64,000 bases of DNA from Cokeromyces recurvatus. Lineage: Eukaryota > Mucoromycota > Mucoromycetes > Mucorales > Mucoraceae. This document shows positions 31,827 through 44,904 of the stretch, one piece after another. The stretch is taken from assembly GCF_025118155.1 (NCBI RefSeq), contig NW_026251397.1, positions 455,501 through 519,500 of the forward strand, read 5' to 3'. Position 1 is the first letter of the stretch. The number at the start of each line of letters is the position of its first letter. A model generated the notes under the pieces. The model had not been told where the DNA came from, searched no databases, and worked only from the letters and a program-made list of their open reading frames with translations. The position numbers were made by a program, and so were the translations under genes.

Positions 31827-32905
31827 TCAATCTAGAGTCCATAATTTAACTAACATGGTAGAAGTAGTCAAATGGTTGATAGGAATGTGCAAAATGATGA
31901 TTTGGTTATCGGGATAGACGCTTATTCTTTTTTTTTTTTGTATGTGTCTACGCCGATTTGAGAATTGGTTTGGTAGTCTTTGTGAATAACTACCAGGGAA
32001 CGAGAGAAAGACGGCCAAATAGACTAGTGAAAAAAAAAAAGATACCTATAAGAGTCATGGTGGATATGTAGAATACACATCGAATAGATCAATAGAAAAG
32101 TGAGTCAACTGTTGCATTTGATTATTCGTGTAACTTCTTAAAGTTTGAAGCATGGAGCTTTTTATTTCTCGAATGATAATGCGAGGATGTTCATTCTAAA
32201 TAGAACTGACTGAGGCGACCACTCTATATTTGTTATAAGAAGAATTTACTGTTGATTTTTTTTTTTTTTTTTACGGACTAGGTTGTTGTAATTGTATCCA
32301 CCTTAATTGTGTTTTTTTTTGTCAGTGCTATTGACTTGTTTATTGCCCTAATCAAAGGACGGGCCTATTTGGAAAGAAAGAAAGAAAAAAGGGGAGGGGG
32401 AACAAGAATTTTACGACTATCATCAACATTGAGTACGAGTGGATAGATATCATCTAGAATATGTAAATAACGTTTTATATTTATCATTACTGCTAGGTAT
32501 ATTGGGCTAAGATTATGTACCAGAATGTCTTAACGGACAAAAAAAAAGAAATTACTGATGAAAGATATTTTTTTTTCTTTTTCAAATAACTGCACTCTTT
32601 CTTATGCTGACCTTTGACGATAAAAAGGTATATAAAATTAGAAGGCTTGATAGGAGAATAGGATTCTAGCAGATATTTCCAAATCCTCATCTTGGTATAA
32701 GAAGAGAGGCAACGCGTATTAGAACAGATAAATTGAGTGTATCAACAAGTAGGAGTTCGATTGGTCTCCAATAGACTAAAATAATGTTCCATCTCCTACA
32801 TACTATTTGAATGCAAAGTCTCCTACTGTTACACATTATGTTGACACAACTTTTTATGTTTATAGTTGCATTGATGCAAATCCTTTTAGGCGACATATTT
32901 GACAT
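31827..32905 (-). pseudogene. Decayed coding relic, unidentified
   Basis: On the minus strand several stretches read like real protein but are split between frames. One is MRIWKYLLESYSPIKPSNF, which can splice (exon end 32612, exon start 32492) to VMINIKRYLHILDDIYPL. Others are ARPLIRAINKSIALTKKN, REIKSSMLQTLRSYTNNQ continuing to FSIDLFDVYSTYPP, SLVVIHKDYQTNSQIGVD, and finally ISVYPDNQIIILHIPINH, ending at 31827. In-frame stops and shifts at A runs prevent one continuous model. The order of pieces is collinear, which fits a gene or transposon-encoded protein that has decayed. I do not recognise the family. A live gene with unusual introns is the alternative. Confidence 0.4.
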
Positions 32906-34534
32906 TTGGTTTTATTTGGTTTGTTTGTTTGTTTGTTTTAATGTTAAAAGTTAATCCTCCCTTCTATAAATTGAGGGGCTAACCAGGAAAAAAAAGAAGA
33001 TAAAGCCATTTTATACCTAAATAGTCAAATTCTTTTTTTTTTCGCAGGGAAGTGTGATACTCATTTGTGAAAACACTTCAACTGTCTGTATACACAACAT
33101 GTATAAAGAGGAGGGGGAGGGAATGAAAGAAAAAAATGAACTGATTCAACATACAAGTTACTATTTTTTTGCACAAGTGCCAAATCTTTGATTCTATTTT
33201 TACTTTCATTCTGTTTCAAGATAACCCGGCACACAAAATTGATAAGGAGAAACATTGATAACTCTTTTTAAAGTTTGCTTTGGGTATTCCAGGATAAAGA
33301 TAAGCGCATAGTAGAGTTTGCCTTTCAATAATTGTAATAATAATTAGTATAGGGGTTTGGTATCGAAAATTAGTGTTGTTCCCACTTATTCTTCCAATAA
33401 CACTATTCTTCAAGTATAGTATAATATTGATAAGTAAAAAAAAAAAAAAAAATATAATAGTTGTTATCAGAAAAAGTCATTAATGGGAAGAATGATAAAA
33501 AAAAATGGTTCATTCCAAACTTATAAAGTATATTCTCTGTAGTTTTATTTGACATGGTATGGTATGGTATGGTATGAATCGAGATTAAGAAATGGATCCT
33601 TTATTAATGTCAAAAAACGATTTCATTATTTATAACAAGAAAAGAAAAAAATTGAATAAACTAGAATAAATGTATAGCTAACATGTATGATATAAACCAG
33701 TCCAAGCCATGTTGTCTATTGGATAACATATCAGCAACGACTATGACTACTCTCAATAAATACCTTCTGCTATCATCCTTTTTAAAATTATGTGTACATT
33801 AAAGTAAAACGTAATCTTATTTGATACAAGGCTAAATACGATAAATGCTGTTGATAAAAATAAGCTTTCTCGTGTTTATTGACACTCTTTCTCTCTTTTA
33901 GAAATTGTTACATGGCTCTCAGCTTTAAATCCTTCTAAATCTTGCAAATAGTATATTACATTCCCTATTAAAATAGTTCATCACCTTATCAATCACTCAA
34001 CTAATCTGCAACCAGTAAATAAATAGTACAATAGAATTTACATTCTTTTTAGTTGATTCAATCCAAACATTATACTTGCTGAAAAACAAAAAACAGTTGT
34101 AGTAGTATTAAGATAAATAAAGGCCAATCTTATGGAGGTAAAATATATATTTATATATTCTAACAAAGAGAACCAGTCTGTAGTCAAAGTAATGAAGACG
34201 AAAAATAAAAAAATAAAAGACAAATATTAAAAGCTAATCAAGAAATATTTATTTTAAGAAACTTAGAGTACCAATTGCTTTTGTTTATAGCGACAAGAAT
34301 TGATCAACTCGGTAGAATACAATGATTTATTTCATATTATTATTTTTTACAGTATCAATAAAAACTCTCTTTCTAGACCCACTGCGGGCACTATATTTTA
34401 TTTTATTTTTTTTTCGTTTTAGAATTTTTTTTTTTTTTTAAAATGCACACCAGCAAATAAAAAAAAAAAAGGGTTATAGACTACGCAGCTGCTATAAATA
34501 CCAAGATTCCTCTCCCCCCTTTTTTTATAACAAG

Positions 34535-34576
<42 letters not shown>

Positions 34577-34642
34577 CATTATCTTATTTTATTTTGTTTT
34601 ATTTTATTTTATTTTTTTTTCCTTCTAATTTACATTTTTAAA
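32906..34642. other. Intergenic spacer upstream of PFK-2/FBPase-2
   Basis: AT-rich spacer with four tandem GGTAT units near 33555-33575 and a 38-base T run (34539-34576) shortly before the next start codon. No supportable gene is seen. Confidence 0.5.
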
Positions 34643-35167
34643 ATGGAACCATCAATTAATAATCGAAGAAAAACATTACCTGTTGTTAAAGTTGAACACG
34701 ATCTTGTCGAAGAAAATTTACCAAAGCATGTGTTACCTATCTTATCAGCACCACATCAAAGTCCACCACCTTCAATACAACTACAACAAGAGGAAAGTCT
34801 CATATCGACTACGCCCAACGACCCTCATCCAACAGCGATACAGAATTGGTTAAAATTAAACGCAGAAGACTCTGTTAGAGAAAATATAAGAGCTCGTTAT
34901 TCAATAGGCTTAGATGTGCCCGGTGCAGTTCATACGATTACAACACCAAGTAAATAGTAATAATAATAATTGGATTTCACTTTAGTTTAGAGAAGAAGAA
35001 GTTTACTTACTTTATTTATTTATTTATTTTTTATTTATTAGAACTTAAGACTGTACGTCAATTGGATAGTAAATTAGTCGTTATCATGGGTATAATCAAT
35101 TATATATTTTATGTAAAAAAAAAAAAAAAGAAAAAGAAAAAGAAAAAAAAATCATGCGCATTGACCC

Positions 35168-35221
<54 letters not shown>

Positions 35222-36955
35222 GTTGGATTACCTGCCCGAGGAAAAAGTTATTTAGTAAAAAAATTAAGACGATATTTAAATTGGTTACAATACGAGACAA
35301 AAGTATTTAATGTAGGCAATATGAGACGTGTTTGTGAAGCTTCTTCTACTCATGATCAATCAGCCAATTTTTTTGACCCAAATAATCAAGATACAACTCG
35401 TATTCGTGACGAAATTGCTTTAAGTGTATTAGAACAATTAATTGATTGGCTAAAGGAAGGTGGAAGAGTAGCGATACATGATGCAACAAATTCAACTCTT
35501 GCTAGAAGGTAATGTAGACTCTATATGTATATTTGTACTAAACTCTTAGAAGAGAAAGAGAAAAGAAAGTATATCTTATTATTATTTCTGTTTTATATGT
35601 ATATAGACAGTTATTGATTAATCGACTTTCAAAAGAACCGGAAGTAAGAATTTTATTAATCGAGTCAGTGTGTACAGATCAAGAGGTATATAAGCTAGAT
35701 ATGATTTTTTAGTATTATCCTAGAAGATAAACAGTATATAAATAACTTTCAAGTAGATGTTAGAACGTAACTTTCGATTAAAATTATCAGGTCCAGATTA
35801 TAAAAATAAGGATCCCGTTCAATCATTAGCAGATTTTAGGGCACGTGTCGCTAATTATGAAAAAGCTTATCAACCTATTGGTGAATGGGAAGAAGAAAAT
35901 GATATTCAATTTTGTAAACTTATTAATGTTGGTAAAAAAGTAATTGCATACAACATATCAGGATATCTATCAGGTCAATGTATCTTTTATCTTATGAATT
36001 TTAATCTTGTGGGTAAAAATGAAAAGCAATATAGATATGTATATGTTACATGAACAATTTTAAACTTTTTTTGTTAAATAGAACGTCAAATTTTTGTTAC
36101 TCGACATGGTGAAAGTGAAGATAATATTACAGGTAGAATTGGTGGAGATGCTCCCTTATCAGAGACAGGACGTAAATTTTCAAAAGCACTTGCTCGATTT
36201 ATTCAACAACAACGAATGAAATTTGCTTGTGAAATGGCTTCAAAGGCAACTGAATTAGAGCCACCAGAGAATCGAACAGCTGCAAGTGCATTAGAAAAGA
36301 CAGTTCAATATTGTAATTCACCTTTTACAGTTTGGACAAGTATGCTTAAACGTTCTATGGGAACTGCTGAGTTTTTTGATCCAGATGATTATGATATTAA
36401 ACATATTCGATTCTTAAATGAAATTAACTCTGGTGTAAAGTAGTTTTCTATTTATTTATTTATTTATTTAGAGAGAAGTGATTATCATTAATGCGTATTA
36501 ATTTAGATTTGTGAAGGCATGACATATCAAGAAATTCAAGAAAAATATCCATCCGAATACAAGTCGAGACAAGCTAATAAGTTATTCTACAGATATCCTG
36601 GTATAAGTGGTGAATCCTACATTGATGTGATTCATCGTCTTCAACCCATGATTGTTGAAATGGAAAGAATGACTCAATCATGTTTGATTATTACACATAG
36701 AGTCGTTATGCGTATTCTTTTAGGTTATCTGTTAGATTGGACGAGAGAAGAGATGCCACATATGATGGTTCCAATTCATACGTAATATATATATATATAT
36801 GACTTGAAATTCATTGACTTTTATCATTCTATAACTTACATAATTTCATCCTTTTATATATATATAGTGTTTATGAACTTCGACCTAAGCCATATGGTAC
36901 AGAATTAAAGAAATGGCAATACATTGAGGAAACGGATTCCTTTATAGAATTTTAG
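34643..36955 (+). CDS. Bifunctional 6-phosphofructo-2-kinase/fructose-2,6-bisphosphatase
   Basis: Eight exons, 34643-34949, 35042-35089, 35223-35508, 35607-35685, 35757-36012, 36082-36434, 36507-36781 and 36868-36955, give 563 residues. The kinase half has the P-loop GLPARGKSYL and KVFNVGNMRR. The bisphosphatase half has the phosphohistidine motif TRHGESEDNITGRIGGD and the second histidine in CLIITHRVVMRILLGYLLD, so both active sites look intact. The enzyme makes and removes fructose 2,6-bisphosphate, the switch between glycolysis and gluconeogenesis. The roughly 100-residue N-terminal extension is Pro/Ser-rich and includes RRKTLP, a plausible kinase target (inference). A hexose transporter lies 14 kb away. 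Intron 2 contains an A-rich stretch followed by a 48-base T run. Confidence 0.96.
35115..35217 (+). repeat. A-rich tract followed by 48-base T run inside an intron
   Basis: Interrupted A runs (35115-35151) are separated by about 18 bases from 48 consecutive T residues (35170-35217). They could pair as an A:U hairpin in the pre-mRNA. Confidence 0.85.
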
Positions 36956-39550
36956 TAATTATGATATACACACATTACATATCTCTCTATCTTGTAACAC
37001 CTGTCAAATATATACATATACATATATAAATATCTATATTTTTTTTTTTTTTGGTTGTTTATGCATGAATGTAATACAACACATACAACCGATATTCTTA
37101 ATATATATTTTTATACATAGATAAATATATAAACAAATATAGTATGTGTATCTCTTTTTAATAATAACCATAAGCATACATGGAAACATTTCATATTGTA
37201 ATTGGAATTAGTACTATAATATAAAAGTTTATTTATTGAGTGGCCCTAAATTGAATTCTTATTACTATAGTCTATAGTCATCTAAAGTAAAAAGAGTCAA
37301 AGGAAAAGGCAACTTAATTTAGCAGCTATTGAAGGACTAAACACTTATATTAGTGTCATATATATATATATATATATATATATGTTTTTAGTATACAAAA
37401 TAATAATAATAGTGGTGTCATATTACTTACATATATTAAATAAAATACCAAGCATATCCATTGACTCGATTGACTTTGGTCTAGGAAAATTGTTCCCTAT
37501 TTCAAATATTTATCTTTTGGTTTCTATGAATTTGATTCGAAAATAAAGGATTCCAACTGCTATCACTGCAAATTGACCAGAGATGATGGATGTGATTATA
37601 TATAAAGTATTTTAATAATCAAAGTCTCTTTGCAATCATAGATAGTGTATCAAAAGTAGTCTCACAGACTTTTCGAGAAAGTTAAAGTAGAATGACTTTC
37701 TAATAGGGACATGTTCATATCAAAAGACAATGAATGAAGAGCATGAAAAGATGACTGTATATTAGTAGAGATAGAATTATTAAAAAATCACACACAATTT
37801 TTTATTATTGATCAACGTTATTTGATATGAAATCTACTAAATATATAATAATCTTGAAAAGAAACACATTTACATTTATTATATTTATATGAATAAAACT
37901 TTATGTTTATGTGGTTTCATATAGTTAGAAGAAGAAAAGGAAAGGTAGTAGGGACATTCTTTTATTACTGGCTTATGAGAATTATATACATATATATAAA
38001 AAGGAAAGAAAAAAAAAAGGTATAATAGTGAATATATTGTACAACTAACAAAATAGATCTTATTTTATTATATTTTTCACATGCAAGGCTTGGGAATAGT
38101 ATCACATAGATATTCTAACTAGTATATATTGAAAGTTATAAATGAATTTAATCATTGCTATAGCATGCAATACCCGTTCAAATAGATATAATTCTTCAAA
38201 CAATTGCAGGCACCAATTATTCTATTTAAGCAGGTATTGTATGCTATTCTATTGACTGTCTTGCAAGCCATCCTATTTAATGAACGTTTATTACACGTAA
38301 TATACCTTTACTACTACTATTATTATTATTATCATTCTTTGTAGATTGTATTTATACTCTATGAGCACAACTATTGTATGATGAAAAGGTAAATTACGCT
38401 ATTGCTAGTCTCTGAGTAAACCTAAACTAATTCTCATCATATGCTAACAAAGGAAAAAAAAAAAGCATGATAGGTCATCTCTTTCAAAATAAAAAAAAAT
38501 ACCCTCCGTTTATGTATGAATGCAAGCTTTCTGCTTCATTTATTACAGACAAATTAATAACGATTATAAAATATTGTCAAGAAGTTTGAGTATATATGAA
38601 TACATGTGTATATAAAAATACGTGTGTGTATGTGTGTGTGTGTGAAAATAGGTACAGCGTGTTACAATATCTTCAGAAAAAATAAAAAACAGCCCTTTAT
38701 TTAATGAAGAAGAACTATTAAAATAAACATAACAGAGCTGTAATTTTCAGTATATACAAATAAAATATATTTGACTTTCACATCATACAACTGGTTATGC
38801 TACTTTTTCTTCTGAAACAAATGAGTCTTTTGACATCATAAAAGCGGAGCTTTCTCTCCCCCACATTTTGTTTGTTTGTTTGTTTGTTTATTTAGTCATT
38901 TATTTTATTTTTTAAATCATGAAAAAAAAAACCTCATTTTCATATTTGATCTATCCAAAGAAACATGTATTTAAAGTTAGAATTTCTTCTTACCTACTTT
39001 ATTAGATTATAAAAAAAAAGGATCCATACTAGACTTGAATTATTTTACTAAAAAAAAAAAAAAAAAAAAGAAAAGACCGAAAATATTTGACTTCTAAACA
39101 ATTCATTTAAAAAACTAAGTCTGGAAAGGTAATAGCAACGAGTCTACAATATATTTATCAAATGATAGAAAAAAAAAAGATTAAACAACACTAATTTATA
39201 ATTCGTTTTATAGACATCATCTACTTTTATATAGTTGATGAAAGAAGAAATTGATTTACGTAATACACAAAGTAACAAAAAGTAATTTGCGGGATAATTC
39301 GGGCTTGTGACTTTTAACATGTAGCTTTATTACTACAGCTCATTCTTTTCTTTTCTTTTTTTCAGACAATAAGATGAATGTAATGTAGGGGAAAAAAATT
39401 CCAAGTTATTTAATATCTTTTATTATTTAATTGTCATGTATTATTAAGAATAATTATAGATTTGTTAAAAAAGAATTGTGGGCATTTATATGCTATCAAT
39501 AAGCTTCAAATAGTAACTGATTTTACTATGATTTATTCCGTACTTACCCG

Positions 39551-39588
<38 letters not shown>

Positions 39589-39740
39589 GAGAAAATAACC
39601 CCGAATAAGTTAACCCCTCATTATTATTCACCCCTCCAACTACTCCCTTCTTGTTTTTTTATAAGCTTTTATTCTATACCTATTTTTTTTTTACTTTTCT
39701 TTTTCTTTGTTATATACATATTATTTATTACTTACACAAC
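36956..39740. other. Long AT-rich intergenic spacer
   Basis: This 2.8-kb spacer lies between two metabolic genes. It has TA runs (37360-37382), a TG run near 38627-38643 and a 35-base T run (39553-39587) just before the next gene. I found no open frame or peptide resembling a protein on either strand, and no RNA gene. Confidence 0.5.
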
Positions 39741-41573
39741 ATGTTCAAGTCTATTCGTACCGCTTCTTCTATTGCACAACGTGTCTCTTTGGTAAAATAA
39801 GTACTGAAATAAAAGAGGGAGAGAGAGAGAAAGAGAAAGAAAGAAAGAAAGAGAGAAAAAAAAAACTCACTTACTAACAATATACATTTGTTTATTAGGT
39901 TGCTCGTAAACCTATTCAACATCAACAAAAACGTTTTCTTAATATTCATGAATATCTTTCCGTTAAACTTTTAAGAGAATATGGTATTAATGCACCTAAG
40001 GGTGAAGTTGCTACTACACCTCAAGAAGCTTATGATATTGCAAAGAGCCTCGGTATGTGAAATGTGCTTTGCTTTATATATAAATATATATGGTGTATAT
40101 ACATCTTTCCCCTCCCCCCAATTTATCTAATTTATATATATTTATGTATATTTAGGAAGTGATGATCTTGTCATTAAAGCTCAAGTACTTGCTGGTGGTC
40201 GTGGAAAAGGCACCTTTGATAATGGTTTTAAAGGTGGAGTAAAGACATTTAACACGTAAAGTATTATACATGTGTATACAAATTTTTGTACATAAATATA
40301 ATTATTATTATTATTATTATTTTTTTGTGTGTGGGGAAAAAAAAATTTGAAAATTAATTTTTTTTTTTTTTTGTAGACCCGAACAAGCCAAAGAACTCGC
40401 AGAAAAGATGCTCGGTCACAATTTGGTTACAAAGCAAACAGGAGCTGAAGGTAAACCTTGTAATGCAGTTTATGTCTGTGAACGTAAATATGCTCGTAAC
40501 GAATACTATTTTGCGATTTTATTGGATCGTAAGTCTGCAGGACCTGTCATTGTCGCTTCCTCACAAGGTGGTGTAGATATTGAAACTGTGGCTGCTCAAA
40601 ACCCTGATGCTATTGTGACAATGCCTATTGATGTAAAAGTGGGTTTGCCAAAGGAAAAGGCCTTGGAATTAGCTCAAAAGTTAGGTTTTACTCCCAAGGG
40701 TCAAGAACAAGCTGCTGACACTTTTATGAATCTCTATAAACTCTTTAACGAAAAGGATGCTACTCAAGTTGAAATTAATCCTTTATCTGAATCCAGTGAC
40801 AATCAAGGTAAGATGAGGGTGTGAAGGAGAAATCAACTATATTTTATTTTATTCATTTATTTATTTATTTTTCTTTGGGGGGAGGATATTATAGTTCTCT
40901 GTATGGATGCAAAGTTAAACTTTGATGATAATGCTAGCTTCAAACAAAAAGAGGTTTTCAGTTTACGTGATTTCAGTCAAGAAGATAAACGTGAAATTGC
41001 TGCTGCAAAATATAACTTGAATTATATTGGTTTAGACGGTAACATTGGCTGTTTAGGTAAGTTATATAAAAGAGTGAAGAAGATAATCATTAGATATTAA
41101 ATTCCCCTTTCTCCTCTTTTTTTTTTTTTGTTTTCGGTTTGTTTTATATATTAGTCAACGGTGCTGGTCTTGCTATGGCTACTATGGATATTATTCAACT
41201 TCATGGTGGTAAACCCGCTAATTTCTTGGATGTGGGTGGTGCTGCTACACCTGAGGCTGTTAAAGCCGCTTTTGAAATCATTACAGCTGATCCTCACGTC
41301 TCTTCTGCCTTTGTCAATATCTTTGGTGGTATCATGCGTTGTGACGTGATTGCTGAAGGTATCATCTCTGCTGCTAAGGATTTAAACCTCAAAATTCCTC
41401 TTGTAGTTCGTCTTCGTGGTACCAAGGTTGAGGAAGCTAGAAAACTTATTAAAGATTCAGGTCTTCGTATCTTTGCTGTTGAAGATTTGGATACCGCTGC
41501 TCAAAAGGCTGTTAAGTTCTCTCAAATTGTTACTTTAGCTAGAGATGCAGATGTTAATGTCAAGTTTGCTTAA
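39741..41573 (+). CDS. LSC2: Succinyl-CoA ligase beta subunit, mitochondrial
   Basis: Six exons, 39741-39791, 39899-40052, 40156-40255, 40377-40807, 40895-41056 and 41155-41573, give 438 residues. The first 30-odd residues are basic and amphipathic ([17 protein letters not shown]...QKRFLN), a mitochondrial presequence. The ATP-grasp domain begins [16 protein letters not shown] and includes [13 protein letters not shown]. The CoA-ligase domain includes [29 protein letters not shown] and [16 protein letters not shown]. The enzyme interconverts succinyl-CoA and succinate with substrate-level phosphorylation in the TCA cycle, as a heterodimer with the alpha subunit (not in this window). Nucleotide specificity (ADP or GDP) cannot be settled by eye. 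The codons are cleaner and more C-ending than in neighbouring genes, which suggests high expression. Confidence 0.97.
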
Positions 41574-41821
41574 AGAGAGATTTCTTTTACTATCATTATT
41601 ATTATCATTGTTGTTGTTGTTGTTTCTTTTAATTTATATAATTATTGGATAATATGGCCTGTCCTTTTTTATTTTCTATGAAAAGGAAAAAAAAAAAATT
41701 AAATTAAAATAAAATATGTATTTGTAATTTTTAGATTTTAAATCACCGTCTTTTTTTTTTTTGTGCGTGTGTAAATAAAAAGAAAACATCAAGTAAAAAT
41801 TGAAAACAAGTTAAAACAGAC

Positions 41822-41865
<44 letters not shown>

Positions 41866-41876
41866 TCAAAAGTACA
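41574..41876. other. Spacer between succinyl-CoA ligase and CCDC47
   Basis: About 300 bases of AT-rich DNA with several T runs directly before the CCDC47 start. It holds the 3' UTR and promoter only. Confidence 0.5.
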
Positions 41877-43488
41877 ATGTTAAAACTGCTAACTCTTTTG
41901 GGACTTTTCGTCTTGAATTCATGTGTCAATGCAGATGAGTCAACTGTAAAGACTCCTATAGAAAGTAAGAGAAGATACGTGAAGAATATGATTTAAATTT
42001 TGACATGTCTAAATTCATCCCGCGTTTTATAAATATTTATATCTTTTATATAGTCTCGGCCGATAATATGATGGTTAGACGTAAAATTATAAATAATCTT
42101 TCTTTTTAACAATTGAATGATGACTTGAGTCTCTGATGTTTTACTTTCTTATTAGCTTTTAAACTTATGGATTTCAAAATGGAAATTGTCTTGGTTTCTA
42201 CTTTTATTGCTTATGTTTTTGCTTGGTATAAAGGAAAGGCTTTAAATATGAGTAAAGCCAAAAACTGGTAAGAGTTTTACTTTCAAAAAAAAAAAAAAAA
42301 AAAAAAAGAGTATATGCCCACTTATTGCTGTCATAAAAAAGGTTAAATGGTCAAATTGAATTCCTTCAAAGTCAATTTGCACTTGTTGGGGATAAAAAGA
42401 CAAATGATAAATCTATCTTGATGATGGATGGTCCTGCTGATTACCTTTTATACACTTCAGGTAGACGCCATGTTCAATTTGGTCATTGGTGGCTTAAGGT
42501 ACTATAAACAGGAGGAATGCTGTGCTGTGCTGCTTATTGTATACTCATATCTCGTTATATATATATATATATATATTTAGTTGAAGCCTAGAAATGACCC
42601 TTTGACTTTCTTTACTACAACCCTTCTTTCTATGATTGGTTATGCTAAACCTGTATCCGATCGAGTTGTAAGTTTTTAAGGAAAAATATTATGCTTATAT
42701 AATAATAATAATATTAACTTTATTGATTAGAGTTTGAAATTACATTTGGATAAAGCTTTATCAGATAAATTTGTATTTGCTGTCATCAAGAAGGACTTAT
42801 CGGATGAATTATACAAGAATAGATTTGATTTGGTAATGAATAAATATAAAGAAAAGAAAAAAAAAACATTACGTACTTATTAATTCCTTAGAAACGTGTT
42901 GCTAAAATCGCATCAAGTAAAATCATTCCTGAAAATCAATTTATCATTTACTCTGAAACACAAAAGTTGGCTGATTTAATTTTGAATTCCAAAGTGGGTG
43001 AAATTATTAATCAAAATTTAGATCGACTTCAATCATTCATTATTTCTAGTTTACCTTCTGAAGAGCCTGAAAGGTAATTATTTATTGAAATTATGTCATG
43101 TAACATTGTGTAATTATTATTATTTTCATTATCAAGATTTGAATCAGATGGTTACATTTCTCTTCATCTCGATTTTTTGATGCCAGACACATCTAATGTT
43201 CTTGATCCTTATGTTAAACTTGCCTGTTTCATTCCTGATTTTGTTAGTCAATTAAGATTAACATCAGATATTAAATCTAAAATCAACAAGAACCGTGAAG
43301 AAATTGTAAAGGAATTTTCCAAGAAAATTGCTGCTGATCGTGCAGAAGAATTAGCCAAGAAAAAGGCAGAAGCAAAACGTGCAGAGGAAGAACGTATTAA
43401 GAAATTAAGTCCTGCTGAACAACGTAAATGGGAAGAAAAAGAAAGACTTCGTAACTTGAAGAAGCAACAAAAGAAGAGAAGAATTTAA
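41877..43488 (+). CDS. CCDC47: CCDC47/PAT-complex-type ER membrane protein (DUF1682)
   Basis: Eight exons, 41877-41964, 42054-42080, 42156-42267, 42342-42498, 42581-42667, 42731-42832, 42892-43073 and 43137-43488, give 368 residues. An N-terminal hydrophobic stretch (MLKLLTLLGLFVLNSCVNA) is a likely signal peptide. A membrane segment follows the RPFKL motif (IVLVSTFIAYVFAW). The cytosolic domain resembles the CCDC47/DUF1682 family, and the C-terminus is a long Lys/Glu/Arg-rich helix ending in KKQQKKRRI. In animals CCDC47 partners Asterix in the PAT complex, an intramembrane chaperone at the ribosome-Sec61 translocon; the charged C-terminal helix contacts the ribosome. The tiny second exon was extended to donor GTAAAA, because only that restores phase and creates RPFKL. 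Confidence 0.9.
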
Positions 43489-43550
43489 AACAAAACAAAA
43501 CAAAAAAAAAATCATATTTCTTTTTTTTTTCTTTATTATACATAAAATAA

Positions 43551-43857
43551 TTATTGGTTTCTTTTTTCTTTCTGCATTTCCCATACTGGCTTATCTGATG
43601 CTGCTACTTCACGCATAAGATTCATCATTTGTTCACCTTTTTCACGATTTTCTGCTTTTCGTTCATCATATTCTCTTCTTAATGTTGGATCAAGTCTCTA
43701 TTGTTTTAAGATGATGAGTTGCTGACATTTAACAAAAATAAATAAAGTAATTTACCTTTTTCATTGCTTCTTCATCTGGTACAGTATACTTCATAAGACC
43801 ATAACCAGCAGCTATGATACCTGTCATATATACAAGTACTTTTATTTCATTAGCCAT
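43551..43857 (-). CDS. CBP4: CBP4-type cytochrome bc1 assembly factor
   Basis: Two exons, 43857-43756 and 43697-43551, encode 82 residues. One membrane segment near the N-terminus (VLVYMTGIIAAGYGLMKYTVP) is followed by a charged helix with RLDPTLRREYDERKAENREK and a VWEMQ end. Yeast Cbp4 shows the same plan: one N-terminal helix, a KYTTP-like turn, then SPELRLQYEREK. Cbp4 stabilises newly made cytochrome b with Cbp3-Cbp6 during complex III assembly in the mitochondrial inner membrane. This protein is shorter than yeast Cbp4, lacking its long C-terminal extension, and is nearer the size of animal UQCC3. It converges on CCDC47, with 62 bases between stop codons. Confidence 0.85.
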
Positions 43858-44184
43858 GTTATAATAATAATAAGAATAATAATAAAAAGGTTAATTATAT
43901 AAAAAGCCCGGGGTGGGGTTCATATAGGCGCATAATGGGGAAAAAAAAATAATAATACAATAATATATGTATATATGTTTATGTAAAAAAAAAAGGACCA
44001 ATGGGCACGTAGTTTATAGATGATTGAATTTGCTATAATCAGTTCAAAAATAATGATAAAAAGTAACTAAAAACCCTTTTTAGGACAGAAGATAAAAAAA
44101 AAAAGTAAAGGCAAAACTAAAAGATCAATCCACATTATGAAAATAAAATAAATAAATATAATGTTAGGAAAGGGGACTTAGAGA
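43858..44184. other. Spacer between CBP4 and retrotransposon relic
   Basis: AT-rich with A runs; it includes the CBP4 promoter. Nothing else was recognised. Confidence 0.5.
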
Positions 44185-44900
44185 ATCAGTCTATCAGGAG
44201 TGATCCTGGATTGGAAAGAGATAGAGGAATAGTGTCGTGAGCTAGACAATCCATCTCATACAATATGGAGCTGTTTAACGGCCAACGGACAAATCATGGA
44301 GAGGCAGACATTAAACCAAAAGGGCTTTTTTGAAAGAAAGCTTGTTGAGGAGGAAGGAAAGAGGGTTGTTGATTGTTTGTGGTAGTTGCAATCTGTAGTG
44401 CATATAGAGACAATAAAGTGAATGAATTCTGCTGATTAAGTTGAAAAAGGGGAAAAAAAATACAAAGGACGACTGTGGGGTAACCATCAGAGATGTCAAC
44501 GGAGACATTAATTTTGATCAGATCGTACTCTAGGTAGACAGATACTTAGAATAACAAGCAAAACGTCTTTTATTCAAGTTGTCTAAAAGATAAGTGGACC
44601 GAATATTTTTAAATAGTCATAAGTCAAGGCGTTTAGTAGAAGAGATACATCGTTTTCAAAAGCGGTGTTTTATAAAGAGAGTAATCATTGTGAGCGATTT
44701 TCTGATTGCTGAAGATAAGATTAGCAATTTGGTAAATAGTTTATCATCAGGAAAAGCGCAGGATTGAAAAAAAAATGAATTGGGCTTGTAGTATATTAAC
44801 ACGTTCATGCATATAAAGCAGCCAAGTGAAGTACAACATAACCTTTGTGGAAGATATATACGGCAGAGGTAGCTATTTTAACAGTCTTCAAGGAATTCGA
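44185..44900 (-). mobile_element. Non-LTR retrotransposon (LINE) relic, C-terminal segment
   Basis: On the minus strand the DNA encodes pieces that look like the C-terminal end of a zygomycete LINE ORF2. HSLYCLYMHYRLQLPQTINN and PLSFLLNK lie near 44450-44350. In another frame WPLNSSILYEMDCLAHD is followed by a Pro/Ser-type end stopping at 44185. Frames are broken between the pieces. The matches from 44510 to 44900 are weak. The segment looks like the continuation of the protein whose earlier part lies on the plus strand at 44905-46040, so both may derive from one inverted insertion. The identification is from memory of the family. Confidence 0.6.
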
Positions 44901-44904
44901 TCGT

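Noticed and set aside
36956..39740. Search for a hidden gene or tRNA in the 2.8-kb spacer
   Set aside because: No sustained frame, no conserved-looking peptide and no recognisable cloverleaf or A/B-box arrangement found by eye; a tRNA scan would be needed to exclude one.
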